Shown piece by piece: positions 28,563 to 37,104 of a stretch of DNA of 64,000 nt. Where the stretch lies: the NCBI GenBank assembly GCA_964221845.1, contig CAXPZW010000005.1:28823-92822 (forward strand), in the 5' to 3' direction. A model generated the notes under the pieces. It made no database searches, was not told the origin of the DNA, and worked only from the letters and a program-made list of their open reading frames with translations. Both the position numbers and the translations under genes were made by a program. Every line of letters begins with the position of its first letter. Position 1 is the stretch's first letter. This DNA is from CAXPZW01 sp964221845. Its GTDB lineage: Bacteria; Bacteroidota; Bacteroidia; Flavobacteriales_D; Sanyastnellaceae.

Positions 28563-28619
28563 AGCTGACCTGGATCAATTTTTTGTCCGCTCAATAGACG
28601 CATTCTTGGTTGGAGACTG

Positions 28620-28787
28620 ATGAAAGTACCAGTCCTGTTTGAGGTTCATGAGCAGCCCCATGGCCTCGAGGCGCATTTGTATACCCGTGTATTTACTATT
28701 GAGGACATCAACGTCTCATTGAGCACTACAATTGACTTCATCAGCCTGACCGATCCGCTCAAAAGTGCTGACAGAGGACGACGTTGA
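28620..28787 (+). CDS. Short ORF of unknown status
   Basis: 55 codons from ATG to TGA (opens MKVPVLFEVHEQPHG; ends SADRGRR). It has no signal peptide or membrane helix and no family I recognise. Codon use is less GC-biased than in neighbours. It sits directly before the 65-bp repeat array and may be a decayed gene fragment. Confidence 0.22.
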   Translation: MKVPVLFEVHEQPHGLEAHLYTRVFTIEDINVSLSTTIDFISLTDPLKSADRGRR

Positions 28788-28796
28788 TGGGAGTGC

Positions 28797-29031
28797 AGGT
28801 TGGTTGAATGGTGGGACTTTGTGGATGTTCCTTATGAAGTGCTGGCTGGTTAAATGAATTCAACGGCGCCGGGCGGTGTGGCTTTGTGGGTGTTCCTTTT
28901 CAAGTGCTGGCTGGTTGAATGAATTCAACCGCGCCGGGCGGTGGGGCTTTGTGAATGTTCCCTGTGAAGTGCTGGCTGGTCGAATGAATTCGACGGCGCC
29001 GGGCGGTGGGACTTTGTAGATGTTCCAGAGA
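28797..29031. repeat. 65-bp tandem repeat array with a covarying palindrome
   Basis: Three full units start at about 28837, 28902 and 28967 with exact 65-base spacing (word AAGTGCTGGCTGGT). A shorter unit at the left end lacks about 24 internal bases. Each full unit has a palindrome around ATGAAT. In unit 2 the stem is GGTTGAAT/ATTCAACC; in unit 3 it is GTCGAAT/ATTCGAC, a compensatory pair change. A GGCGCC or CGCGCC block follows. There are no unique spacers, so it is not a CRISPR. Confidence 0.75.
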
Positions 29032-29153
29032 AGCAGATACTTCGATTGAAAGAGGGGAGGCAGATGGTCGCTACGGGGCAGATGCGTCGAACGTCTGCGC
29101 CCCGGGGTGGGATTGCGCCTTCGCTGCGCTGCGGCGCGATCCCTGCGGGGGCG

Positions 29154-29289
29154 CCAAAACAATCCAAAAGCGCCAGGGTACCCCCTGGGTTTTTGTTTCT
29201 AGCAGCAGAGCTCGAGTGAACTCGGCTCTGCTGCCAGAAACAAAAACACCCCTCAAGATTCCTTGAGGGGCGCTTTTGGGTTGTTTTGG
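29154..29289. repeat. Long imperfect inverted repeat next to tRNA-His
   Basis: The left arm begins CCAAAACAATCCAAAAGCGC and the right arm ends with its near-complement (GCGCTTTTGGGTTGTTTTGG), centred at about 29217. The inner arms share a TTTTTGTTTC / GAAACAAAAA block and an AGCAGAGC / GCTCTGCT block. Nested in the right arm is the tRNA-His terminator hairpin; a small hairpin is nested in the left arm. Confidence 0.7.
29238..29270 (-). terminator. Terminator of tRNA-His
   Basis: On the minus strand CCCCTCAAG-GAAT-CTTGAGGGG (9-bp perfect stem) is followed by TGTTTTTGTTT, about 20 bases past the tRNA 3' end. Confidence 0.85.
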
Positions 29290-29363
29290 GTGGCTAATGG
29301 GATTTGAACCCACGGCCTCCGGAACCACAATCCGGCGCTCTAACCAACTGAGCTATAGCCACC
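29289..29363 (-). tRNA. tRNA-His (GTG)
   Basis: 75 nt, cloverleaf complete. The acceptor GGTGGCTA pairs with TAGCCACC, giving the 8-bp stem with the extra G(-1):C73 pair characteristic of tRNA-His. Anticodon loop TTGTGGT has anticodon GTG; the T arm contains GGGTTCAAATCCC. CCA is not encoded. Confidence 0.95.
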
Positions 29364-29405
29364 ATGTTGATCTCCAAACGAGGGTCTCGTTTTTCAATCG
29401 GGGAG

Positions 29406-29436
29406 CAAAAGTACGAGGAAGTATGGATTCGTGCAA
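29406..29436 (-). promoter_or_regulatory. Promoter of tRNA-His
   Basis: On the minus strand: TTG, 20 bases, then TACTTTTG, a full match to the Bacteroidota consensus. It ends 42 bases before the tRNA. It lies inside an N-terminal extension of the glycosyltransferase ORF, an argument against the ATG at 29364. Confidence 0.7.
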
Positions 29437-29471
29437 CAGGGGTGGGTGGGGGTTTGTTTACTTTTGGATTT

Positions 29472-30605
29472 GTGGTGGACACCGGATTCCGAATTCTCTT
29501 TTTGGCAAGTTGGTACCCGCATCGGGGCCAGCCTACGTTGGGCAACTTTGTGGAGCGGCATGCGCATGCGGTGGCGTTGGGTCATCGGGTGGAGGTGCTG
29601 TATCTGGTGGGGGAGCCTGGGCGGGAGGAGCCGGCGTTTGAGACCGTGGAGAACGGGGCGTTGGTGGAGCATCGGGTGTACCATGCTGAGCGGCCGAGTA
29701 TGCGCAAGCGATGGCGGTTGTTGAAGGCGGCTGTAGAGGCCTTTTTTTCCGGGGACCTTTCTGGATTTGATTTGGTGCATGTGCATGTGGTGCATCCCGC
29801 GGGATGGCAGGCGCAGGCGTTGAAGCAGCGGTATGGGTTGCCGTTTGTGGTGACCGAGCACTGGACGGGGTTTCACAACGGGCGGTTTGAGCAGTTGCCT
29901 CGGTTGCATCGCAAGTTGGCCCGGCGCACGGCGCGGATGGCTGCGGTGATGTGTCCGGTGAGTGAGCACCTGGGTGCGGCCATGCGAGCGCAGGGGTTGG
30001 CAGGAAACTACCGGGTGGTGCCCAATGTGGTGGATACCGGGTTGTTTGTGCCTGATCAGGCGGCCTCATCTGAGGTCAAACAGTTGCTGCACGTGTCCCA
30101 TTTGGGGGACGAACACAAGAACATTTCCGGCATGCTGCGCGCGTTCAAGGCGGCTTTGGATGCCGGGCACAAGTTGCACTTGGCTGTGGTGGGAGATGGC
30201 GATACGCGTCCGCACCAGGCGAGTGCGCGGGCGCTTGGATTGACGGCTGAACACGTGTCGTTTGCGGGGGAGCAGCCCTTGGCGGCCATTGCCGAGCGTA
30301 TGGGCAAATCTGACGGGTTTGTGCTGTTTTCGAATTACGAAAACCTGCCGTGTGTGATGATTGAGGCGTGGTCTGCAGGGGTGCCGGTGGTATCGACCGA
30401 TGTGGGGGGCATTGCTGAGCATTTGACCCCTGAGCGCGGATGGTTGTTGCCCAAGGGCGACGAGGCTGCGTTGACCAAGGCTTTTGGTGCCCTAGCTGGA
30501 GCACGTCCTGATCAAAACGCGCTGCGTGCATATGCGCAGGCGCATTTTTCCCCTGAGGCGGTGTGCCAGGCGTTTACCAAAGTCTACCAAACCGCATTGG
30601 CATGA
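29472..30605 (+). CDS. Glycosyltransferase family 4-type
   Basis: About 377 residues from a GTG at 29472 (a second GTG is at 29475), chosen because the fold should begin with the strand RILFLASWYPHRGQPTLG and because the longer ORF runs over the tRNA-His promoter. GT-B features: TEHWTG, CPVSEHLGAAM, VPNVVDTGLF and a C-terminal EAWSAGVPVVSTDVGGIAEH with the GT4-like Glu region (NYENLPCVMIEAWS). It transfers sugars from nucleotide donors to a polysaccharide or glycolipid. It overlaps the flippase start as ATGA, so the two probably serve one surface glycan. Confidence 0.85.
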   Translation: MVDTGFRILFLASWYPHRGQPTLGNFVERHAHAVALGHRVEVLYLVGEPGREEPAFETVENGALVEHRVYHAERPSMRKRWRLLKAAVEAFFSGDLSGFDLVHVHVVHPAGWQAQALKQRYGLPFVVTEHWTGFHNGRFEQLPRLHRKLARRTARMAAVMCPVSEHLGAAMRAQGLAGNYRVVPNVVDTGLFVPDQAASSEVKQLLHVSHLGDEHKNISGMLRAFKAALDAGHKLHLAVVGDGDTRPHQASARALGLTAEHVSFAGEQPLAAIAERMGKSDGFVLFSNYENLPCVMIEAWSAGVPVVSTDVGGIAEHLTPERGWLLPKGDEAALTKAFGALAGARPDQNALRAYAQAHFSPEAVCQAFTKVYQTALA

Positions 30606-31879
30606 TCCACGCGATTACCGGAACGTTGATCAATCGGTTGCTGGTCATGGTGTTGGCCATGGCTGTGGTGGTGCTTAATACGAATTTCCTGGGCGATTTG
30701 GGGCAAGGCGAAGTGGCCTTGCTGAACCTGGGCATTTTGGTCATGCTAAGCGTGGCCCATTTCATTTCTGGCGGTGCGGTGGTGTATCTGGTACCCCGTC
30801 ACCGCTTGGCTGATTTTTGGAAGCCGGCCTACCTCTGGACCACGCTGGTGAGTGTAATTGGAGGGTGTGTTTTGCAGTATTGGACCTTGGTGCCCGAGGG
30901 GTATGCTTGGGTGGTGGCCGGATTGGCGTGGTTGCAATCGCTGTTCACCTTTCACATGCATTTGCTGCTGGGTCAAGAGCGCATTGCTGCGTACAACGCT
31001 GTGCAATTGACCTACGCCGGTTTGTTGGCTGCGTTGCTGGCCCTGTTCTATTTAGGACTGGGGGAGGCCGATTTGTGGTGTTACGCCACATGCGCTGGTT
31101 TGGCCATGGTCGGGGCGTTTTTGGTGAGCTTGATTGCGGTGGCCAAGACGTTGTTTCGAGCGTCGGAAGCTTCAATGGGAGAGATGTTCTCAGCCATCCT
31201 GCGCTACGGCGGCTGGAGTCAGGCAGGCAATGTGTTCCAAACCTTGGCCTACCGTGCACCTTATGCGGTGTTGGAAGGGATGGTCACCGGTGGTACCGCA
31301 CTTGTGGGCATCTTCTCGATTCACACGTATGCTTCGGAGGCCATTTGGAATGTGGGCAAGAGCTTGTCGCTGGTGCAGTACAGCAAGCTGGCCAATCTCG
31401 ATGAGGCACAGGTCCGCACGCGCATCACCCTGGCGTTCTTGAAAATCAGTGGTGCTTTTACTTTGGTGGCCTGCGCGGTGTTGATTGCCCTTCCCGAATC
31501 GGTGTGGACGACCATTCTAGGCCCTGAATTTGGCCCGGTGGCCGCCGTGGTGCAGTGGACCGCCATTGGCATTTTGCTCAACGCATTGACCATGATTGTG
31601 TCCCACCACTTTGCGGGCGTGGGTTTGCACAAGTACAACGCCATTGCCTCGGCATTGGGGTGCGGAGCGGTTGTGGCTGGATGCCTATGGTTGATTGGGG
31701 ATGCAGGTGGAGCTGGCCTGATGGACCTGCCGTTGCAAGGCGCCGCGTGGGCGTTCAACGCCGGCATGGCCGTGCAGTTTGTGGTGGCCGTGGTGCTGTT
31801 TGTACGCACCGAAAAGGGCCGCATTCAATGGTCCAGCTTGAAGTCGGACGTGGCGCTGCTGCGCGGTTCAGATCAGTGA
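30602..31879 (+). CDS. Polysaccharide/O-antigen flippase-like membrane protein
   Basis: 425 residues, about 12 transmembrane helices, MOP-superfamily type (opens MIHAITGTLINRLLVMVLAM). The ATG overlaps the glycosyltransferase stop by four bases. It probably flips a lipid-linked glycan made with the upstream glycosyltransferase. It is weakly similar in layout to the flippase at 9.5-11 kb. The 3' end overlaps the convergent bshB1 gene by 7 bases. Confidence 0.78.
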   Translation: MIHAITGTLINRLLVMVLAMAVVVLNTNFLGDLGQGEVALLNLGILVMLSVAHFISGGAVVYLVPRHRLADFWKPAYLWTTLVSVIGGCVLQYWTLVPEGYAWVVAGLAWLQSLFTFHMHLLLGQERIAAYNAVQLTYAGLLAALLALFYLGLGEADLWCYATCAGLAMVGAFLVSLIAVAKTLFRASEASMGEMFSAILRYGGWSQAGNVFQTLAYRAPYAVLEGMVTGGTALVGIFSIHTYASEAIWNVGKSLSLVQYSKLANLDEAQVRTRITLAFLKISGAFTLVACAVLIALPESVWTTILGPEFGPVAAVVQWTAIGILLNALTMIVSHHFAGVGLHKYNAIASALGCGAVVAGCLWLIGDAGGAGLMDLPLQGAAWAFNAGMAVQFVVAVVLFVRTEKGRIQWSSLKSDVALLRGSDQ

Positions 31880-32589
31880 AGCACCGTGATGTCGGTCACG
31901 CCAATCGAGCGTTCGACCTGAAATCCTTCTCCGTACAAAAAGCCTGAGGGGCGACCGAAGTCCATGCATCGGGCCTTGAGGAAGTCAAAGAACTCTGATC
32001 CGGAAATCGGGGTCTTGGGCTCGGTGGAATTTGGGTCGAAGAACTGGCTGCTATACGCCGCGATCGCTTCCATCTTCTTGTCAAAGTAGCCGGTCACGTC
32101 CACGACAATGTCTGGCTTGAGGTAGCGGTCTTGGCTGTAGTGGTAGATCGCACGCGGGCGGTGGGCGGTTTGGGCCACGCCGTCCAGCTCGGTTTCGATT
32201 TTACGCAGTCCCGCCAAGAAGCATGCATCGGCCACCAGACGAGCGCCTTTCCCATGATCGGGGTGGCGGTCGGTGAGGCTGTTGGCCAGCACGATGTCTG
32301 GGGTGTACTTGCGCACCATGCCGATGATCTTGCGCTGGTTTTCTTCGGTGTAGCCAAAGAAGCCGTCGGGCATGTCCAGATTTTCGCGGGCGGAGACGCC
32401 AAGGATTTCAGCGGCTTTTGCAGCCTCCTGGGTGCGGAGCTCGGCGCTTCCACGGGTGCCGAGTTCACCGCGGGTCAGGTCAATGATGCCGACTTTTTTG
32501 CCGCTGGCTACTAGCTGAGCAACGGTGCCGCCGGCAGAAATTTCAACGTCGTCGGGATGGGCGCCAAAGGCGAGTACGTCCAAGTGCAT
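31873..32589 (-). CDS. bshB1: Bacillithiol biosynthesis deacetylase BshB1
   Basis: 238 residues, PIG-L/LmbE zinc deacetylase. AHPDDVEISAGG carries the metal ligands (His11, Asp14) and catalytic Asp13; DRHPDHGKGARL supplies a further His. Family knowledge: removes acetyl from GlcNAc-malate to give GlcN-malate for bacillithiol, the main low-molecular-weight thiol in many Bacteroidota. DLTRGELGTRGSAELR is the usual BshB1 signature. A glutathione-peroxidase-type gene lies 9 bases upstream on the same strand. Confidence 0.9.
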   Translation of the reverse strand: MHLDVLAFGAHPDDVEISAGGTVAQLVASGKKVGIIDLTRGELGTRGSAELRTQEAAKAAEILGVSARENLDMPDGFFGYTEENQRKIIGMVRKYTPDIVLANSLTDRHPDHGKGARLVADACFLAGLRKIETELDGVAQTAHRPRAIYHYSQDRYLKPDIVVDVTGYFDKKMEAIAAYSSQFFDPNSTEPKTPISGSEFFDFLKARCMDFGRPSGFLYGEGFQVERSIGVTDITVLH

Positions 32590-32598
32590 GGGTAGAGG

Positions 32599-33192
32599 TT
32601 AGGATTGGATCCAATCGAGGATGGCCGCGTCGATGGGGGAGGTGGTGGGAGCCACGTTTTTCACCAGCGCGCCGTTTTCGTCAATGAGGTATTTGTGGAA
32701 GTTCCACTTGACTTTCGAGTCTTCCACACCATTCTCGGCCTTGGAGGTGAGCCACGCGTAGAGCGGGTGGATATCATCGCCTTTCACGCTGATCTTGCTC
32801 ATCATGGGGAAGGTCACGCCGTAATTCTTGCTGCAGAAGGTTTGGATCTGCGCGTCGCTGCCAGGTTCCTGCCCACCAAAGTTGTTGGCCGGGAAACCCA
32901 CGATGGTAAAGCGGTCGCCGCCCTTGGCTTCAAACAGCTCTTGCAGTTGGGCGTATTGGGGGGTGAGTCCGCATTCGGAGGCGGTGTTCACCACAAGTAC
33001 TTTTTTGCCTTTGAGCGAAGACAAGTCAAACGGGTTGCCGTCGATGTCGGTGACGGTGAAGTCGTGGAAAGATTTCAGGGCGGTGGTTTCCATGGCGGTG
33101 TCAGGGGTTGGGGCCGAAGGTGTTGGCGCCTCGCTGCAAGCGAGCCACAGGCCAGCGGCCAAGATCAGTAAGAGGGGTGTTGCAATTCGCAT
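32599..33192 (-). CDS. Glutathione-peroxidase-family thiol peroxidase lipoprotein
   Basis: 197 residues from the ATG at 33192; longer in-frame starts give no signal peptide. Lipoprotein signal ends LWLAC (Cys19). The GPx domain has Cys rather than Sec in NTASECGLTPQY (Cys74), a GFPANNFGGQEPG block with Gln108, and VKWNFHKYLID with the Trp. It reduces peroxides, in bacteria more often with thioredoxin than glutathione. The pairing with bshB1 suggests a thiol-redox unit. Confidence 0.88.
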   Translation of the reverse strand: MRIATPLLLILAAGLWLACSEAPTPSAPTPDTAMETTALKSFHDFTVTDIDGNPFDLSSLKGKKVLVVNTASECGLTPQYAQLQELFEAKGGDRFTIVGFPANNFGGQEPGSDAQIQTFCSKNYGVTFPMMSKISVKGDDIHPLYAWLTSKAENGVEDSKVKWNFHKYLIDENGALVKNVAPTTSPIDAAILDWIQS

Positions 33193-33740
33193 GGGGTCAT
33201 AACAGGCTTGAGGCACATTTGTGCGGAACAAGTATTGCAAAAATCGGGAATGTGGGCGTGCATTGGTCACTGGGAGTGTGGAGGGAGGTGGTGTAGGTGG
33301 ATGGTTGGGAATGAAAGAAGGGTGAAAATGCCGTCGGGATAGAGCATCGGCGAGTGGGGCCCCACCAGCCCCACCCCGCCACCTCCTCTCGATGAACACC
33401 CCAAAATTCCCCAGACTTCCTCGCCCTACCAACCCCCCAACCACCTCACTTTGTAGTCTGCAACTCTCCACCCATGAATGGTCACCCTCACCCCATAATT
33501 GACTTCTTCACATCCCACCCGATCCCTTATTTTCACGCCCCGCAATACTGCAAGGATGCTGGCGTTATCTCTCCCGTAGGTCCGCCTGCATTTTCTGAAA
33601 CCAAACCTGCGCCGCCGCCGTAAGCGGAGCCACCGGCAAGCCAATTTTGAAACCAGAACCGCTGTTGGGAAGGGCCTGCAAGCTTTCCCAAGAGCGCTGT
33701 TTGAAACTTCGAGAGGCCTGTTCGTAGAACTCCGAAGACG
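33193..33740. other. Intergenic region without a visible gene
   Basis: 548 bases between the divergent peroxidase and M23 genes. Minus-strand ORFs here have low-complexity, Pro/Arg/Trp-rich translations and no family features. The stretch 33360-33460 is C-rich on the plus strand. No clear promoter could be picked. Confidence 0.45.
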
Positions 33741-34646
33741 ATGGTAGCTTTCGCCTTTTCAATTGCTTTGAGAACAAACCTGTTTATTATTCTGGTGGCC
33801 CTGACCATCCCCTTGGGTGACTTTGCCCAGACCACCACACCTGAGCCGACTCCAACCGGCGGTGGTTTTGAAGAAAGTTTAAGTGAGCCCCGCGTCACCG
33901 TTCCCGCTTCTGAGGACGGCGTGTGGGACATCAACGACTCCCTGGCATTCATTCCCGCATTCGACACCTACTGCAAGTGGGACACCCGCAACATCCACGC
34001 GTATGATTTCGACGGCCTCAAAATGGAGGAAACCGTAGAAGTGGTCCTGCGTGAAGACAGCTGCGATTACCACCTGCCTTTCCGCGGCAACATCACCTCC
34101 CATTTTGGTGAGCGCGGCCACAAATACCACTACGGCATCGACATCAAGCTGCGCACCGGCGACCCCGTGCGTGTGGCGTTTGAAGGCGTGGTGCGCATCA
34201 GCCAGTACAGCAAGTCTTACGGCAACGTAGTCGTGGTGCGTCACAATAACGGACTCGAAACCTTGTACGCCCACTTGTCTGCACGCAAGTGTAAGCCGGG
34301 GGATCACGTTGAGTCGGGTGCGATCATCGGCTTGGGTGGAAACACCGGCCGCTCTACCGGCAGCCACCTGCACTTTGAGAGCCGCTACAAAGGTGAGCCC
34401 ATCAACCCCGAGACCATCATCGATTGGGAATCGGGCAAACTGCTCACCGATGTCCTGGAGATCTCCAAAGACGACTTCACCTACCTCAAAGAGGTGCGTT
34501 CCAAGAAGTACCACACCATCCGCAGCGGCGATACCTTGTCTGGGATTGCGCGACGCTACGGTACTTCAGTGAGTACCCTGTGCCGCTTGAATGGTATGGG
34601 CAGCAACAGCACCATCTACGCTGGACGCCGCATTCGCGTGCGTTAG
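33741..34646 (+). CDS. M23 family metallopeptidase with C-terminal LysM domain
   Basis: 301 residues: signal peptide (about 1-29), Pro/Thr linker, then a lysostaphin-type peptidase domain (about 110-225). Zinc and catalytic residues are visible in HYGIDIK (His130, Asp134), LYAHLS (His178) and GSHLHFE (His209, His211), so it should be active rather than a NlpD/EnvC-like activator. A LysM peptidoglycan-binding domain occupies 257-301 (YHTIRSGDTLSGIARRYGTS). It cleaves or remodels peptidoglycan cross-links in the periplasm. Confidence 0.9.
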   Translation: MVAFAFSIALRTNLFIILVALTIPLGDFAQTTTPEPTPTGGGFEESLSEPRVTVPASEDGVWDINDSLAFIPAFDTYCKWDTRNIHAYDFDGLKMEETVEVVLREDSCDYHLPFRGNITSHFGERGHKYHYGIDIKLRTGDPVRVAFEGVVRISQYSKSYGNVVVVRHNNGLETLYAHLSARKCKPGDHVESGAIIGLGGNTGRSTGSHLHFESRYKGEPINPETIIDWESGKLLTDVLEISKDDFTYLKEVRSKKYHTIRSGDTLSGIARRYGTSVSTLCRLNGMGSNSTIYAGRRIRVR

Positions 34647-34735
34647 AAATCTCTTTTGAAAAAGTCCGTGCGTTTTCGGACCTTCCAAAACATAACTGCC
34701 GACGGGCGTGTTGTGCTTAGAGAAAAACGCTGGAC

Positions 34736-36220
34736 ATGGCTCGTATAGCCGTTATTGGATCTGGGTTTGCCGGTTTGTCGGCAGCCACAACTCTGGCCGA
34801 TCAAGGTCACGAGGTACACCTCTACGAACAACATTTGCAGACCGGGGGAAGGGCCCGTACGTTCTCCGCCGAAGGGTTCACGTTTGATATGGGACCCAGT
34901 TGGTACTGGATGCCCGACGTGTTCGAAAACTACTTCGGGTACTTCGGTAAAAAGCCCTCGGATTACTACGACCTCAAACGTCTGGACCCCAGCTACCGCG
35001 TGTGGTTTGGCAAGGACGATGCGGTAGATGTTCCTGCCGATTACGGGCAACTCCGCGCCTTGTTTGAAAAGATGGAACCGGGTGCCGCTGTGGCCCTGGA
35101 TGCCTTCTTGGAGGAGGCACGGGTGAAGTACGAGACCGGGATGAACGACCTGGTCCACAAGCCCTCGCTCAAACTTACCGAGTTCATGGATGTGAACATT
35201 GCACTCAAGGCCACACGCCTGCATTTGTTCCGTTCGCTCAGCCAGCACGTGCGCAAGTTCTTCAAGCACCCGCGCATTCTGCAGATCTTGGAGTTTCCGG
35301 TGTTGTTCTTGGGTGCAAAGCCTGAAAAGACGCCGGCACTTTACAGCCTGATGAACTACGCCGACATCAAACTCGGCACGTGGTACCCCATGGGAGGCAT
35401 GCACAAGATCGTGGAAGGCATGACCGCCTTGGCACGCGAAAAAGGCGTGCAATTCCACTTGGGTGCAAGTGTTGAGCGCATTTCGGTGTTGGATGGACAC
35501 GCACGCGGCGTGTTGATCGGCGGCAACTTGGAGCCCGCGGATGCAGTCATCGCAGGCGCCGATTACCACCATGTGGAGCAGCACTTGCTGGATGCCCCGT
35601 GGCGTTCGTACAACACTTCGTATTGGGATTCGCGCGTGATGTCACCTTCGAGCTTGTTGTTCTATGTGGGCATCAACAAACGCATTCCAGGGCTGGACCA
35701 CCACACCTTGTGTTTCGACACGCCGTTTGGCCCCCACGCTGCGGACATTTACGACCACCCTCAGTGGCCCAAGGATCCGCTGTTCTACGTGTGTGCTCCG
35801 AGTGTGACCGATCCTTCTGTAGCCCCCGAGGGCTGCGAGAATTTGTTCTTCCTAGTGCCCATTGCACCAGGCCTGGAAGACACCGACGCCACCCGCGAGA
35901 AGTACTGGAAGATGATCGTTGAGCGCTTCGAACAAATGACCGGAGAGGATGTTACCAATCACATAGTCTACAAGCGGTCCTACGCCGTGAAAGACTTTGA
36001 GGACGACTACAACGCGTTCAAAGGCAACGCTTACGGGCTTGCCAATACCCTGCGCCAAACGGCTTTCCTCAAACCCAAGATGAAGAGCAAAAAAGTGGAC
36101 AACCTCTACTTTGCTGGACAGCTGACCACCCCTGGACCTGGGGTGCCGCCGAGCCTGATTTCAGGACAGGTGGCCGCCCATGCACTCCACAAGCAATTGC
36201 TCAAAGAAGTGCTGGCATAA
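34736..36220 (+). CDS. crtI: Phytoene desaturase
   Basis: 494 residues, FAD-dependent CrtI type. N-terminal dinucleotide fold IAVIGSGFAGLSAATTLAD, then GGRARTF and GPSWYWMPDVFENYF; C-terminal signature LYFAGQLTTPGPGVPPSLISGQVAA. It converts phytoene to lycopene in four desaturation steps. First gene of the carotenoid operon, followed by crtB after 47 bases with a small GGGCAG/CTGCCC hairpin in the gap. Confidence 0.94.
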   Translation: MARIAVIGSGFAGLSAATTLADQGHEVHLYEQHLQTGGRARTFSAEGFTFDMGPSWYWMPDVFENYFGYFGKKPSDYYDLKRLDPSYRVWFGKDDAVDVPADYGQLRALFEKMEPGAAVALDAFLEEARVKYETGMNDLVHKPSLKLTEFMDVNIALKATRLHLFRSLSQHVRKFFKHPRILQILEFPVLFLGAKPEKTPALYSLMNYADIKLGTWYPMGGMHKIVEGMTALAREKGVQFHLGASVERISVLDGHARGVLIGGNLEPADAVIAGADYHHVEQHLLDAPWRSYNTSYWDSRVMSPSSLLFYVGINKRIPGLDHHTLCFDTPFGPHAADIYDHPQWPKDPLFYVCAPSVTDPSVAPEGCENLFFLVPIAPGLEDTDATREKYWKMIVERFEQMTGEDVTNHIVYKRSYAVKDFEDDYNAFKGNAYGLANTLRQTAFLKPKMKSKKVDNLYFAGQLTTPGPGVPPSLISGQVAAHALHKQLLKEVLA

Positions 36221-36267
36221 GTCCATGGCCCGGGCAGGCCTGCTGCCCACCAAGAAACCTTAGAGAG

Positions 36268-37104
36268 ATGAAACAAATTTTTGACGAAGTGTGCTTGGAA
36301 TGCAGTCGCAACACGACGCGTTCATACAGCACCTCTTTTTCGCTCGGAGTGCGCTTCCTGGGCAAGGAGCTCCGCGATCCCATCCATGCCGTGTACGGAT
36401 TTGTGCGTTTTGCCGATGAGATCGTCGATACGTTTCATGCCTACAACAAGGCCGAGCTCATGGCCCGCTTTCGCGAGGATACCGTTCATGCGATCGAAGA
36501 CCGCATTTCGCTGAACCCCATCCTCAACAGTTTCCAGCACGCCTACCACACCTACAACATGACCTGGGACTTGGTGGACACCTTCCTGCGCAGCATGGAG
36601 ATGGACCTGGAAGACGTGCAATACACCCCAGAGACTTACGAGACCTACATCCTCGGCTCGGCCGAAGTGGTGGGGCTGATGTGCCTCCATGTGTTTGTGG
36701 AAGGCGACCTTGATACGTTCGCCAAACTCAAGCCATACGCCATGCGTTTGGGGGCGGCCTTCCAAAAGATCAATTTCCTCCGCGACCTTCAGGCAGACTT
36801 TGAAGGCTTGGGACGCACTTACTTCCCCGGGGTAAACCCCGAGCAGTTTGATGAGATAGCCAAAACAGCCATCGAAGAAGAGATCGAAGAGGACTTTAAA
36901 GAAGCGTACAAAGGAATCCTGATGCTGCCCAAGGACGCCCGATTTGGGGTGTATGTGGCTTACGTGTACTACTACCGCCTGTTCCGCAAGATCAAGAGCT
37001 TGCCCAGCAGTCGTGTGCTCGAGGAGCGCATCCGCATCCCCAACCAGAGCAAGTATGCTTTGTTCGTAAAGTCGTATGTTCAGCACAGCTTCAACTTGCT
37101 CTGA
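36268..37104 (+). CDS. crtB: Phytoene synthase
   Basis: 278 residues; condenses two geranylgeranyl diphosphates to phytoene. Squalene/phytoene synthase fold with the first Asp-rich motif in FVRFADEIVDTF and the second in KINFLRDLQADFEGLGRTYFP, plus SRNTTRSYSTSFSLG at the N-terminus. The stop shares one base with the idi start. No GGPP synthase gene is in the window. Confidence 0.95.
   Translation: MKQIFDEVCLECSRNTTRSYSTSFSLGVRFLGKELRDPIHAVYGFVRFADEIVDTFHAYNKAELMARFREDTVHAIEDRISLNPILNSFQHAYHTYNMTWDLVDTFLRSMEMDLEDVQYTPETYETYILGSAEVVGLMCLHVFVEGDLDTFAKLKPYAMRLGAAFQKINFLRDLQADFEGLGRTYFPGVNPEQFDEIAKTAIEEEIEEDFKEAYKGILMLPKDARFGVYVAYVYYYRLFRKIKSLPSSRVLEERIRIPNQSKYALFVKSYVQHSFNLL

Larger units (their letters stand above)
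28563..29288. other. Repeat-rich intergenic region upstream of tRNA-His
   Basis: 726 bases without a convincing gene. It holds a 55-codon ORF (28620-28787), a 65-bp tandem repeat array (about 28797-29031), a hairpin at 29110-29142 (GGATTGCGCC with GGCGCGATCC) and a long inverted repeat with the tRNA-His terminator (29154-29289). Minus-strand ORFs across the array only translate the repeats. Confidence 0.6.

Noticed and set aside
28797..29031. Possible CRISPR array
   Set aside because: The 65-base units are contiguous and contain no unique spacers; no cas genes are nearby.
28860..29162. Minus-strand ORFs with repeated peptide units
   Set aside because: The peptide repeats only mirror the 65-bp DNA repeat; Pro/Arg/His-rich, with no start signals.
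29364..29471. N-terminal extension of the glycosyltransferase from an ATG at 29364
   Set aside because: It would start at the tRNA-His 5' end and cover the tRNA promoter; the GT-B fold starts after the GTG at 29472.
33426..33967. Minus-strand ORFs between the peroxidase and M23 genes
   Set aside because: They overlap the M23 start and signal peptide, with no motifs and no plausible promoter.
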